From NCBI GenBank assembly GCA_965223355.1, contig CBDCWE010000003.1, forward strand, positions 3,596,001 to 3,660,000: a stretch of 64,000 nucleotides of DNA, read 5' to 3'. Positions within the stretch are counted from its first letter, which is position 1, and every line of letters begins with the position of its first letter. The notes below the pieces were generated by a model. That model was not told the DNA's origin, searched no databases, and saw only the letters and a program-made list of their open reading frames with translations. Shown in pieces: positions 1 to 8,659 of the stretch. The stretch is from Tectiglobus sp965223355. Lineage in GTDB: Bacteria; Pseudomonadota; Alphaproteobacteria; Rhizobiales; Hyphomicrobiaceae. The position numbers and the translations under genes were made by a program.

Positions 1-26
1 AGCCCGTCAAACTGCACCGACGCGAT

Positions 27-359
27 TTGGACGTTACCGCGCCCGAGCCGCCGCGCGATGCGCGCGACTGTTTGGCCGACGTCCTGGCCGAGTTGCGCCA
101 TCTGCGCGCCCGTCTCGACCGCGACCGCGACCGCGACCGTGACCGTGACCGCGAAGGCCAGCGCGGGCCTGAGTTCCTCAACATCGACGGCATCGCCGCC
201 CTGCTCGGCGTCTCACGGCGCACCGCCGACCGCATCGTGACCGCCAACACCACCTTCCCGCGCGCGATCCGCATGGCCACCGGCACCGCCACCACCACCC
301 ACCGCCTGTGGTCCACAACCGAAGTCCGCCGATGGGTCAGCCGCCAGCGCGATCGGTAG
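27..359 (+). CDS. AlpA/MerR-like helix-turn-helix DNA-binding protein, possibly 5'-partial
   Basis: A 110-residue protein. From about residue 52 to the end it resembles the AlpA/excisionase-type winged helix domain: FLNIDGIAALLGVSRRTADR is the helix-turn-helix, followed by FPRAIRM and a C-terminal WSTTEVRRWV helix. Such proteins act as transcriptional activators or recombination directionality factors in prophages and islands. The region before the domain is a low-complexity Arg-Asp run encoded by a hexanucleotide tandem repeat. The start used here is a TTG with no clear Shine-Dalgarno sequence, and the frame stays open to the left edge, so the true start may lie outside. Association with the integrase at 5835-6857 fits a role in the island. 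Confidence 0.6.
   Translation: MDVTAPEPPRDARDCLADVLAELRHLRARLDRDRDRDRDRDREGQRGPEFLNIDGIAALLGVSRRTADRIVTANTTFPRAIRMATGTATTTHRLWSTTEVRRWVSRQRDR
117..152 (+). repeat. In-frame GACCGC/GACCGT hexamer tandem repeat (six units)
   Basis: Six consecutive hexamers of GACCGC or GACCGT encode an Arg-Asp dipeptide run inside the AlpA-like protein. The run is in frame, so gain or loss of a unit would only change the length of the charged linker before the DNA-binding domain. Confidence 0.9.
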
Positions 360-1126
360 GCGGTGGGCGGCCTCAGGTGGGCGAGCGTGAACACAGTCCG
401 TGCGTGCCAACTCTTCCGCCCGAATGCAGGGATGCGGAGGTTGCGGACCTCAGCCGGCCCTTTGGACCATCCATAATTCGCGTGACAGACCTTGACCGCA
501 CTACCTCCAGCAGCCGACATTGCCATAGCTGCACGCCCAGCTACTCAGACTAAGCGCCGGAACGTCCGGTTCTTGGGACCACCGGGCACGGCTAGATGGG
601 CGTTTGTCGCGATGGGCCATCAAAGGATCTGAGCTGGTGCAGCATGCGCACAGGCAGCGCAATTGTCTCGGTAGTGATAAACGTGGCGTAGTGCCCGAGA
701 ATCTTTTCGTCATATCTGGCAACACACCGCCGATCTTAGAAGCTGTTGAGCTGCGTGCGTAGCGAACAACCGAGGACGAGTGCGTAGACCTTGCGCAACA
801 GTTCCGCCAGGGCATCAAGCTCCGATCGCTTGGCGCGGCTAACGATCAGGCGCGAACGCGACTTCGAATGCTTGAAGCTCGAGCGTTTCGGACCGACCTT
901 GGTCTTCGAAGGTGTTCCGTTGACGTAGTTCGCTCGCTCAAGTCCAACCAGGACGAGTGCACCCGCAAAGCCGATTAAACGCTTGCGGCGCAAGTCAGGC
1001 ACCAATTTTCTGTGCATTTTGGAATTGAATGGAGGCTGAAGAAGGCAAGAATCATACTAAGCAAAGGGCAAATTAGTCATATGCGATGTAAATTCATAGG
1101 AACGGCTGGCTTGGATAACATGCAAA
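360..1126. other. Gene-poor stretch of the island
   Basis: About 770 bp between the AlpA-like gene and the lipoprotein gene. The only frame of note is a minus-strand one at 736-1017. I see no RNA gene, clear promoter or terminator. The base composition is more AT-rich than the flanking chromosome, in keeping with acquired DNA. Confidence 0.5.
736..1017 (-). CDS. Hypothetical protein, doubtful
   Basis: A 93-residue frame with a hydrophobic stretch near residues 14-26 (LIGFAGALVLVGL) followed by a strongly basic middle and a leucine-rich end. I recognise no family. It is the longest plausible frame in an otherwise empty 770-bp stretch, which is the main reason to list it. No convincing ribosome binding site is visible, and it may be a relic of a degraded island gene. 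Confidence 0.2.
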   Translation of the reverse strand: MHRKLVPDLRRKRLIGFAGALVLVGLERANYVNGTPSKTKVGPKRSSFKHSKSRSRLIVSRAKRSELDALAELLRKVYALVLGCSLRTQLNSF

Positions 1127-2611
1127 ATGACACTTTTTACAGCCCCAAGAGCACTGTCTGCGGAATACCTAACCACGCAGTGCGTCGTCCGATCACAAGG
1201 CGCTGGCCGACAGCGTTCTTTTTCGGTTAAGTCGCTTTTGATGATTGCGTGCTTGTCACCGCTGCTCGCATCATGCGATCTTAGCAGAGAAGAACAACTG
1301 GTCAGCTACGGTATTGGCCGCGACTTGCACCATAGTAATGCGCGGCAGAATACAATAAATCTGGATGCGTATCTAGGGTATCTGTGTAACCAGGCCGGCC
1401 TTGCTTCGAAATGGCCAGCCCAGGGTGAGCCCTATTGCGAAGATCACACATTCACTCAGCGTGACTGGACGTTGCTGGTCCATACCGGGTTCAACGACAT
1501 CGACCAGAGGTGCGACAGCTACCTGGCTTGGTTGGCGAACAAGCGCAGGCGGCGCCCGGCGATCCTCGCTCAAATAACAAATACACGTGACTTTGTTGCA
1601 GCGCTAATGACCGCAGCCGGGGATACCGGTACACCGTTGGCCGTCGTTGGGCAGGCCTTCGGGTTCGTAAGCAAGAGCTTCACCAACTACCATTCCAGGC
1701 TTTTGCTTGAGATAGAGTCGTCGACGGTTGAGACGCTTGTCCTCGAGCGGCGCGCGCAAGTGCGTGAAAGCCTGCGAAATACTTCCTATTTCTTCAAACC
1801 AGATGTGATTTACGTTCTGCGGAGCTACCTCAGACTTTGCATGCCGTTCGCAATTGAGGCAGGCATAAATTCGGTTTCAAGACACGGGATCATCAGGAGT
1901 ATTGCGCCACAAGCCGAGTCTGCCGAACGTATTGCGCCGCATCTGATCAGTCGGAGTCGCGGCATTGTTACCGGCGCAATTCGTCAACCGGGGCCCAGTG
2001 GCCGGCGCCGGCCAATCGCGCCGACCGAACCACTCCCGCCGACACAACCCGATCCGACCTGCCAAGTCGTTGGCGCAAAAGAGAACACTGACGAATGCCA
2101 AATGACGAAAGTCGATATCGAGAAGCTGCAAAACAACCTCTGCGTTGGGCCGGCTGATGGAATCATTGGAGAAAACACCAGACGCGGTTTGAACATCTAC
2201 GAATGGATGAACCCGAATTCGACAACGGCTAATCGCACCATTGAAGAGAGTGAACTGCAGCGAATCCATGACCTTGGAAAGTGTCCGGCCGGTCTTCTGA
2301 ACTACTACGAACGTTTGACTGTTCAGCGACAGGTGACCAACGGTGCGCAGATTGCGTTACAGCCTGACGATACCGTTGAGGCGGCCTTCGTTGAGCTTCT
2401 TCGGGAGGCCTTGTTGGCATTGCCCGAGGTGAGAAACGAAGTCGTCACGACGACGAAGTTGAAGGACCTGCGCAAGGCCATTGCGGCCGCAAACAAGAAG
2501 TTCGCCGCAGAGGATAGCACCTTCAAATCTGATCTTGCCCAATGGGCCGGCCAAGATGGTGATTATGCCGGGTTATCAGAAATGCTCGTCGGAAAGCTCA
2601 ATCTCGATTAG
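1127..2611 (+). CDS. Lipoprotein with C-terminal peptidoglycan-binding-like domain
   Basis: A 494-residue protein whose N-terminal part carries a lipoprotein signal: basic residues (RQRSFSVK), a hydrophobic stretch and the lipobox LASC with Cys50, so the mature protein should be membrane-anchored from that cysteine. The first ATG gives an unusually long leader; internal starts at 1238 (TTG) or 1241 (ATG) are possible. The middle region (about 50-260) is helical and of unknown function. After a proline-rich linker (about 295-312), residues about 330-360 resemble a peptidoglycan-binding domain (LQNNLCVGPADGIIGENT). It sits 56 bp upstream of a cell-wall hydrolase on the same strand and is probably cotranscribed. 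It could be a partner or protective factor for that hydrolase; that is inference. Confidence 0.65.
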   Translation: MTLFTAPRALSAEYLTTQCVVRSQGAGRQRSFSVKSLLMIACLSPLLASCDLSREEQLVSYGIGRDLHHSNARQNTINLDAYLGYLCNQAGLASKWPAQGEPYCEDHTFTQRDWTLLVHTGFNDIDQRCDSYLAWLANKRRRRPAILAQITNTRDFVAALMTAAGDTGTPLAVVGQAFGFVSKSFTNYHSRLLLEIESSTVETLVLERRAQVRESLRNTSYFFKPDVIYVLRSYLRLCMPFAIEAGINSVSRHGIIRSIAPQAESAERIAPHLISRSRGIVTGAIRQPGPSGRRRPIAPTEPLPPTQPDPTCQVVGAKENTDECQMTKVDIEKLQNNLCVGPADGIIGENTRRGLNIYEWMNPNSTTANRTIEESELQRIHDLGKCPAGLLNYYERLTVQRQVTNGAQIALQPDDTVEAAFVELLREALLALPEVRNEVVTTTKLKDLRKAIAAANKKFAAEDSTFKSDLAQWAGQDGDYAGLSEMLVGKLNLD

Positions 2612-2667
2612 TCTGTGAGGGTCGAATTTTTCAAACCCCCAGTCTATTGACCTAGAGGATACTCGCT

Positions 2668-4575
2668 ATGGCATTTCGTGAGATGACCCGCTTGTTCCGA
2701 TTGCGTGAAGACCCGCGCATGAACGCCAAGAAGCTGCAAACACTTCCGGGTGGAACAATATTGAAGGTGGTCAACGACTCCGTTGGCGATGACGGTGATT
2801 GGGTGGAGGTCATCGCGAGTCTAAGTTTCCCTGCGCCCGGATTTGTTCCAAAGGCTCATACCAAAGAGATTGATCCACCGGCTGCGCCCAACGTTGACAT
2901 CGACGAGGAACGGTTTGTGCGCTCCTCGACGCGTGCTGCCAAGACAATTAACGCAAGGCACGCGCGCGGTCGTCTTGGCGTCAACCGAGATTACCTCGTC
3001 GCACTGGCGTGGCTCAAAAGTAGATTGAAGAACAAGGCCTCCGACGTTGCGGACTCGACCGAGTTCGGACCGTTTCAATTCTCCGAGGTCGTTTGGAAAA
3101 GTTTCCTTGATGATCTTGGTGGCCGGGCGCGGGGATTTGGCGAAGCTGACCGGCGGCATCCTTACATGCAATGTTACGCAGCGGCGCAGTATACGTATGC
3201 AACTGCGGAGGCCTTGAGTATCGCGCTTACCCCTGACCCAGAGCCCAGCGATGGCCGTTTCATTCCCAACGGCATTGAACTCTACGTTGCGCAAGCCATC
3301 GGTGTGCTGAATGCAGCGACGTTGCTCCAAAGCACCGATGTCAATAAGTCCATCAAGGAGCAGCTGAAGCCGCTATATGATGGGAAGGAAGATGAACTGG
3401 ATGCAATTCTTCAAGCCAACAAGGGGCTATTCACCAAGGCGAACGGGACGCCCAAGAGTCTGAAGGACGCTATTCAGGCGGTCGAGAAAGCACTCGAAGA
3501 CGGTTTTAAAAAAGCGTTCGATCTTGCCTCACAATACCTGCCGGATGAACTTGGACCTGGTCAGACCAGACGGCCACCGTGGATGGACACGGCCGAAGCT
3601 GAGCTGGCCCGCACGCCGCCGGTTAAAGAACGAGGCACACCACCGCATCCTCAGATCATCAAGTATTTTGAGTCGACATCCTATAAGGCGAAGACCGAAG
3701 AGCCGTGGTGCGCAGCCTTTGTCTCATTCTGCATGGACAAGGCGAATGTTGAAAACCGCGCCTCTGCCCGCGCTGCCGACTGGATTACGTGGGGCCATAG
3801 CGTGTCGAAGCCGCCCTATGGTGCGGTTGCTGTGTTGTCGCCGCTGTCATCCGGGGCGTCAGGGCATGTTGGTTTCGTTACTGCTCTCGATAGTACGCAC
3901 GTCGAGTTGTTGGGCGGCAACCAAAGCGACGCCCTCAACAGAACGCGATATCCGAAATCCAAGGTCCGGGATTATCGCTATCTGAATTGGGGGGCGGGCG
4001 CGATCAATCCCGGCGAGCCGGATCGAAACCTCAATCCCGACGGTGTGCCAAGTGCAAAGTACAACGTGACGTTTCGCAGTTTGGTTGCTGGAGGTTTTTA
4101 CAGCTTCGATCCTGACGACATGTCAGTCCGTCGGTCGATCCGGACCAACAATCCCGGCGCTATCAATATCTCGCAGTGGCAGCAGCAGTTCCCTGGCTAC
4201 GCTGGCAAGACGCGACCAGACAGCAGCCAGAACCAGAATAGGACGACAATCTATGCGACGCCGGAGCACGGGGTTGCTGCTTGGTATCATCTCCTTACCC
4301 ATCGCTATGGCTTCGGCAATTCCCTAGTCATATCGGCTTTGGCCGATCGCTACGCCGGCGGCACGGGCTCGCAAAAGTATATTGACGGGTGGCGTGTGAG
4401 GTCCGGTGGCAAACTCAAGAAAAGCACGAGAGTGGATTTGAACGATAACACCCAAGTCCTGGTTCTCGCGCATGCCATGTTTGCGTACGAGGCTGGGCAA
4501 AGAACCCCTCTACATGACACTCAGATCATAGACGGTATCACGCGTCTCAAGAACAGTAACCTACCCTCGAACTGA
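2668..4575 (+). CDS. Multidomain peptidoglycan hydrolase with CHAP-type amidase/peptidase domain
   Basis: A 635-residue protein with no signal peptide. Visible parts in order: an N-terminal SH3-like segment (about 1-65); a lysozyme/transglycosylase-like region around 105-180 (NRDYLVALAWLKSRL, then STEFGPFQFS); a papain-like CHAP domain (about 300-430, TIGR02594 type) with candidate nucleophile Cys348 in EPWCAAFVSFC and His400 in GHVGFV; and a C-terminal region (about 475-620) beginning RTNNPGAINIS, resembling a lysozyme-like domain of phage structural proteins. The architecture is that of a phage-type or secreted lytic enzyme cutting glycan and peptide bonds. It follows the lipoprotein gene after a 56-bp gap with GAGG before the ATG. 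Export route and target are unknown. Confidence 0.75.
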   Translation: MAFREMTRLFRLREDPRMNAKKLQTLPGGTILKVVNDSVGDDGDWVEVIASLSFPAPGFVPKAHTKEIDPPAAPNVDIDEERFVRSSTRAAKTINARHARGRLGVNRDYLVALAWLKSRLKNKASDVADSTEFGPFQFSEVVWKSFLDDLGGRARGFGEADRRHPYMQCYAAAQYTYATAEALSIALTPDPEPSDGRFIPNGIELYVAQAIGVLNAATLLQSTDVNKSIKEQLKPLYDGKEDELDAILQANKGLFTKANGTPKSLKDAIQAVEKALEDGFKKAFDLASQYLPDELGPGQTRRPPWMDTAEAELARTPPVKERGTPPHPQIIKYFESTSYKAKTEEPWCAAFVSFCMDKANVENRASARAADWITWGHSVSKPPYGAVAVLSPLSSGASGHVGFVTALDSTHVELLGGNQSDALNRTRYPKSKVRDYRYLNWGAGAINPGEPDRNLNPDGVPSAKYNVTFRSLVAGGFYSFDPDDMSVRRSIRTNNPGAINISQWQQQFPGYAGKTRPDSSQNQNRTTIYATPEHGVAAWYHLLTHRYGFGNSLVISALADRYAGGTGSQKYIDGWRVRSGGKLKKSTRVDLNDNTQVLVLAHAMFAYEAGQRTPLHDTQIIDGITRLKNSNLPSN

Positions 4576-5242
4576 CAGTTTGCGGAGTGCCCCGTTTACA
4601 GCTTGATTCGGAAGGGTTGTTAACCGTTGAGTTGGCATTGTTGCCGGCAAGTTCTTTCGCGACTTTGCCGCCGCCCTTGTACGGCACGTACCTCATGTTG
4701 AGGCCATAGGCCGAATTCAGGAAGTCTGTAAGTAGATTATCTTCGGAGTTTTTACCTGTCCCCGCCATGATCCAATTGCGGCCGGCCTTCTTGGCCTCGC
4801 GCACGAAGTCACTGACATTGTTGATGTCCTTGCGATCGGAACTCACCCACAGGCAGAAGGTATCTTCTGCCATGCGCATGATCGGCGTAAACGTAGCAAT
4901 GTCCACACCAAGTCGTGGCTGCCGCAGTGGTGTGGTGTAAAAGCTGTTAAGGGTGAACATGATGGTATAATCATCACCAGTCTTGCCCTTCAGATAGACC
5001 AGAGCCTCAGCCCCCGATCCGCCAGGTTTGTTCGTTGATGTAACGGGCTGTGAAGCGAATTTGTGCTTTGCAATGATCGACTGGATCAGACGGACGGCCT
5101 TGTCCGCGCCACCACCCTTGCCCGCCATGACAACAAACTCGATCGGCTTGAGATCACAGCAATCCTGAGCCTTGGTTGAAGTAAGTGGTACGAGTAATCC
5201 GACCGACAATACCAGAGCCAATAGGCCGGCTGATGCAATCAT
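4547..5242 (-). pseudogene. Truncated tripartite tricarboxylate transporter substrate-binding protein (TctC/Bug family)
   Basis: The N-terminal signal peptide (about 1-25, ending STKAQ) and the first part of the periplasmic fold are intact, including NKPGGSGAEALVYL, PRLGVDIATFTPIMRM and MRYVPYKGGGKVAKELAGNN. Members of this family are usually about 320 residues. Here homology ends near NSTVNNPSE at about residue 212 and the last residues are unrelated, so about a third of the protein is missing. The break lies at the junction with the hydrolase gene, whose 3' end this frame overlaps, suggesting a rearrangement that removed the 3' part. No TctA or TctB partner is visible. Probably non-functional. 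Confidence 0.7.
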
Positions 5243-5834
5243 GACTTCAATCTTTCAATGCAACCATGAATTCAGTTCAAACAATACGAACTCGGGAAGC
5301 TTCTAGTGCCCTGCATGTCGTGCGGAAACAAAGCGGCCAAAACGTCAGGCACTCAGTGGAATGATTGTAAGACGAGAGATCACTTCATGCAATTTCTTAT
5401 TCTCGGATGATGTTGGCGTTCGTCTGGTCCACTGTCGAAGGAAAACCAAGCGGACGACATCCGCGTATCGCCGGCTGACCTAGGCGACACGCGAGAAGTT
5501 AGCTCATGCTAAACACCTGTTCCGGATCATTCACGACGACCATCGACTGTCCGCTTGCTGGGCGTTGCGGCCACCGCAAACTACAATCGTTGAGCCGAGT
5601 TCCACCGGGCCGGGACTGATCGAGGTAGAAATGCCCTCAACTTCGGACATGGTCGGGGGGCGCGGTCGTGTTGTTAACGGCCGATCACTGGATAGCGGCT
5701 TCTGGGATATCGCGTCAATTGCGATTGGCTGATCGATGGCGACAGTCGTTGGCCCCGGGGCTCTCCAGCGTTCTCACTGCAATCGGCGAATTCCGCGATC
5801 TCCAGCTTCACCGCCCACCAACGACACCCCAACC
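5243..5834. other. Gene-free stretch between the truncated transporter gene and the integrase
   Basis: About 590 bp without a credible coding frame; open frames here lack a ribosome binding site and family resemblance. I see no tRNA fragment or second attachment site. The part nearest 5243 probably holds the promoter of the truncated gene. Confidence 0.5.
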
Positions 5835-6857
5835 TCAATCCAGCCACGCCGCCATTTCGGTGACCGTGGGGTTGAAATAGCGGCGCAGCATGCGCGGGTC
5901 GCGGTGGCCGGTGATGCGCGACAAGTGCAGCGCGTCGGGCACCTTGAGGCCGATGCGTGAGCACGCCTCGTGGCGCGTGTCGTGGAAGCGCAGGTCGTCG
6001 ATGCCGGCAAGCTCGACGGCGCGGCGGAACAACACGCCGGCGCTCGCTTGACTGGAGTGAAACACGCGCGGGCCCGGCCGCGCGAACGCCCGCACGAGCC
6101 GCAACAAGGCGACCGCACGCTGCGACAACGGCACGTTGCGCGGGTCACCGTTTTTGGTGTCCGGCAGCCGGCAATAGCGCGCGTTAAGATCGACATCGCC
6201 CCACGTCAGGCCCCAGATCTCGCCCTGCCGCATCGCCGTCTCGATCGCGAACAGGAACGCGATGGCGATCTCCAGCCTGGTCGAGCATTGCTGCCGCCGG
6301 GCGGCATCGAAGTTGTCGCCCAACCCGGCACAGCCGAGGGCGGCGAGCACACGCCCGATTTCATCATCCGAAATACGCCGCTCGCGCTCGCGGCCCTTGG
6401 CCGGAAACTTGACCTGGCGCACGACGTTGTCGTCGATCCAGCGCCACTCTTTAGCCTGCGCGACGACCGCCGACAGCAGCGTCATCTCGCGGTTGACAGA
6501 GGCCGCGGTGACCTCGGCGAGACGCCGGTCGCGCCACGCAGCAATGTCGTCCGCGGTTAGTTGCGCGAGCAGCCGGTCGGCGATCGAATCGCGGCCGAAC
6601 TTGGCCAGCCGGATCTGCTCCCAGCGCGCGCCCTTCTTGGCGGGGCTGACCTCCCGCGCATAGCGCTCGAAGGCATCGCGCAGCCCATAGCCGCCCAAGA
6701 CGCCCGCGCGCGCGCCGATCTGATGCTCCTGCTCGAGGGCCCAGCGCTGTGCCGCGAGCTTGGTATCGAACCGCTTCGACCGATAGCAGCCCTTGCGCCG
6801 AACCTCGGCCCGCCATCTCGCCGCCTTGCCCGCCCCCACCTTACGAACCGTCGCCAC
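5835..6857 (-). CDS. Site-specific tyrosine recombinase (phage-type integrase)
   Basis: A 340-residue integrase. The start is the GTG at 6857, chosen because GGAGGT lies 7 nt upstream (6870-6865); longer versions begin in non-conserved sequence. The N-terminal part holds an arm-binding region and a SAM-like core-binding region (about 65-155). The catalytic domain has all the expected residues: Arg210 (ETAMRQGE), His292 and Arg295 (RFHDTRHEA), His318 (ITGHRDPR) and the nucleophile Tyr327 (RRYFNP). It lies about 170 bp beyond the 3' end of tRNA-Leu and reads away from it, so the tRNA is the likely attachment site. It appears intact. Confidence 0.92.
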   Translation of the reverse strand: MATVRKVGAGKAARWRAEVRRKGCYRSKRFDTKLAAQRWALEQEHQIGARAGVLGGYGLRDAFERYAREVSPAKKGARWEQIRLAKFGRDSIADRLLAQLTADDIAAWRDRRLAEVTAASVNREMTLLSAVVAQAKEWRWIDDNVVRQVKFPAKGRERERRISDDEIGRVLAALGCAGLGDNFDAARRQQCSTRLEIAIAFLFAIETAMRQGEIWGLTWGDVDLNARYCRLPDTKNGDPRNVPLSQRAVALLRLVRAFARPGPRVFHSSQASAGVLFRRAVELAGIDDLRFHDTRHEACSRIGLKVPDALHLSRITGHRDPRMLRRYFNPTVTEMAAWLD

Positions 6858-7024
6858 CGAACCCACCTCCCAATCACGCGTCCCGCGGCGTAACCGCGGC
6901 GTAATTTTGGCGCAAACTGACCAAACCTGGCAAGAAAAAGCACGCTGGTCGGGGCGCACACTGTGCATAACCCCTTGTTATGTCTCAACTTGTCCTGGAG
7001 TGGCGCAAACTGCCAAAGTGTAGC

Positions 7025-7111
7025 TGGTGCCCCAGGCCCGACTCGAACGGGCACTCAGTTGCCTGAACCAGATTTTGAGTCTGGCGCGTCTACCAGTTCC
7101 GCCACTGGGGC
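7025..7111 (-). tRNA. tRNA-Leu (anticodon CAA)
   Basis: The reverse strand folds into a complete class II tRNA: acceptor arms GCCCCAG and CTGGGGC with discriminator A, anticodon stem CCAGA/TCTGG closing the loop CTCAAAA (anticodon CAA, reading UUG), a short variable arm, and a T arm with GTTCGAGTC. The CCA end is encoded (7027-7025). It flanks the integrase and is the probable integration site of the island to its left; it remains intact. Confidence 0.95.
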
Positions 7112-7276
7112 GCGGCGGCGTTGATCCGCTGCGAAGCGCGGCACTATAGTCGGTATCGTCTTGGCGTCAATGCCAGGACACGGGCAACGGGCCGCTGGCG
7201 GAGCGCCGATCGGCCACAACGGGTTCTGCTTGGTCGACCGATGACGGCGGCGATCGGTGCACATCGGTGCACAGCA

Positions 7277-7744
7277 TCACTGCGGGCCGGTTCCGATGGT
7301 TGCGGCCAGGACGCCGACCCATTGGGCGTTGGGGCCGGCGACCGGGCGGAAGGTCATGGCCAGAAGTTCCACCAATTTCATAATGCGTTCAACCTGCTCA
7401 TCGTAGGCGGCACTGCCTTTTTCCATGGCCGCAAGGTCATTGCGGGCGTGGACCAGGGCGGCGCTAATGACGGTGTTCCATTCCGATCTTCGCCGCTCCA
7501 GCGTCTTCAGCGCCTCGCCGGCGCGTTTCCAGGTGCCGCGCAGGCGGTAGCAGGCAACGGCCAGAAACTCGAAGTAGGTGAACGGCTCGATGCCATTGAT
7601 GAGGATGTCAGGGTCCGGTCGGGTCGCGCTGTGCTCGCGAATATCCGCCTTGAGCTTGTCGAGTTCGGCGAACACATTGCCCAACAGATTGTCGACGTGT
7701 TGTCTGGAGATCGTTTGCAGCTCTGTTGCTATGTCCGGTGTCAT
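7277..7744 (-). CDS. Hypothetical helical protein downstream of the TIR gene
   Basis: A 155-residue, mostly helical, charged soluble protein with no signal peptide or membrane segment (for example ELDKLKADIREH and RAGEALKTLERRRSEW). I recognise no family. The ATG at 7744 is preceded by AGGA about 9 nt upstream. It lies 114 bp downstream of the TIR-domain gene on the same strand, so the two may be cotranscribed and act together. Whether it senses, regulates or is regulated by the TIR protein cannot be read from the sequence. Confidence 0.6.
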   Translation of the reverse strand: MTPDIATELQTISRQHVDNLLGNVFAELDKLKADIREHSATRPDPDILINGIEPFTYFEFLAVACYRLRGTWKRAGEALKTLERRRSEWNTVISAALVHARNDLAAMEKGSAAYDEQVERIMKLVELLAMTFRPVAGPNAQWVGVLAATIGTGPQ

Positions 7745-7858
7745 GTGCGCAAGTCCTGCTGGTGAGCCGAAATGACAGGCACGGCCGACGGCTCGGCCGA
7801 ACAGCCGGCATTTGTGCCGCCGGTGTTCGCGAACGTCAATGTTTGATTGGTGCGCATC

Positions 7859-8383
7859 TCAGTTGCCGGAGACGACGCCGTAGGCTTCGAGCGAGCGCAA
7901 AATGCGGCCGAACTGGTCGAGCGGGATGGTGATGAAGCGGCCGAAGCCAACAGGGGTGTCGACGTCCGGGTCAAAGTCTGCGACGTGGGTGGTGATCAAT
8001 TTGCGCATACCGGCTGCGATCTTTGCTTCGTCGTAGACGTAGGGGCTTTGCACCGAAGCATCCGACCACACCACGATGACGGCCTTGGCGGTGGCGATCG
8101 CCGTGCGGATGGCGATGTTGAGATCGTCGCCGACGATGAAATCCTGATCCCATTTCACACGGACCCCGGATTGAAGCAGTTGCTCAACCAGCTGCGAGAC
8201 AATCTCGCGATCAACCTGGGCGTAGGCAACGAAAACCTCGTGCTCGTCGCTGGCGACACTCGGTTTGGGGTCTTCGAGCCGTGCGGCTCGGATACGCTCG
8301 GCGCGGCCGGAACCGTGGATCTCGGCGACAGCGTGATGGCTTGGTCTTCGTCTTCTCGGTGCAGACACGTGCGTTTCCTTCAC
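7859..8383 (-). CDS. TIR-domain protein
   Basis: A 174-residue protein. Residues about 49-155 form a bacterial TIR domain: the first strand is EVFVAYAQVDRE, followed by VKWDQDFIVGDDLNIAI, the core strand AVIVVWSDASV, and SPYVYDEAKIAA, where Glu119 sits at the position of the catalytic glutamate of NADase TIR domains. The N-terminal 45 residues are basic and probably disordered. Bacterial TIR domains typically hydrolyse NAD or make nucleotide signals, often in antiphage defence, but many are uncharacterised and no sensor domain is fused here. The start is a GTG at 8383; an alternative GTG at 8368 has AAGGAA upstream. The 155-residue gene follows it. Confidence 0.75.
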   Translation of the reverse strand: MKETHVSAPRRRRPSHHAVAEIHGSGRAERIRAARLEDPKPSVASDEHEVFVAYAQVDREIVSQLVEQLLQSGVRVKWDQDFIVGDDLNIAIRTAIATAKAVIVVWSDASVQSPYVYDEAKIAAGMRKLITTHVADFDPDVDTPVGFGRFITIPLDQFGRILRSLEAYGVVSGN

Positions 8384-8418
8384 GGACAGCGTGCACGGGC
8401 AGCTTGGCCCCGGTTTGC

Positions 8419-8554
8419 TAGATCATCGTGCTTTAAGTTGGAACCGCTATTGCGGTTCCAACTTAAAGCACAAAGATGATCGCTACTTTAGAGGCGAGCA
8501 ACTTTCTGCCTTTATTCGGGATCATTCCGATTCCGAATAAAGGCAGGTTGCTCT
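8419..8554 (+). repeat. Two-hairpin palindromic repeat, family 1 (full copy)
   Basis: Begins TAGATCATCG and ends GGTTGCTCT. Hairpin 1 has a perfect arm GTGCTTTAAGTTGGAACCGC with loop TATT; hairpin 2 pairs CTGCCTTTATTCGG with CCGAATAAAGGCAG. It lies between the TIR gene and the ribbon-helix-helix gene, upstream of the TIR start. Confidence 0.9.
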
Positions 8555-8610
8555 TGAGCATTCTTCGTTTATACGGAGTCACGAAAAATGCTCTATCTGT
8601 TTGTTTTCAC

Positions 8611-8659
8611 GCATATTCTTATCCAAAAAGTGCGCGCACTTTTCGGGAATATGCTCTAG
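8611..8659. repeat. Palindromic element overlapping the RHH stop codon
   Basis: Arms GCATATTC/GAATATGC enclose a second palindrome AAAAGTGCGCGCACTTTT. The element ends CTCTAG, and the CTA at 8656-8658 is the reverse complement of the stop codon of the ribbon-helix-helix gene. It differs in sequence from family 1 but shares the TAGAGCA end. It may serve as a transcription terminator for the parA operon. Confidence 0.7.

Larger units (their letters stand above)
1..7027. mobile_element. Right end of a tRNA-Leu-associated genomic island (left end outside window)
   Basis: A tyrosine integrase (5835-6857) lies directly downstream of the 3' end of tRNA-Leu (7025-7111) and reads away from it, the usual arrangement of an island integrated at a tRNA 3' end. 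The DNA to the left is visibly less GC-rich than the rest of the window, is gene-poor, and carries an AlpA-like DNA-binding protein, a phage-like cell-wall hydrolase and a truncated transporter gene. I found no second copy of the tRNA 3' end within 1-5834, so the distal attachment site is probably beyond the left edge. The boundary at about 7027 is inferred from the tRNA end. Confidence 0.6.

Noticed and set aside
501..818. A 105-codon minus-strand frame near the left end
   Set aside because: Serine- and cysteine-rich translation without a domain or ribosome binding site; it overlaps another doubtful frame.
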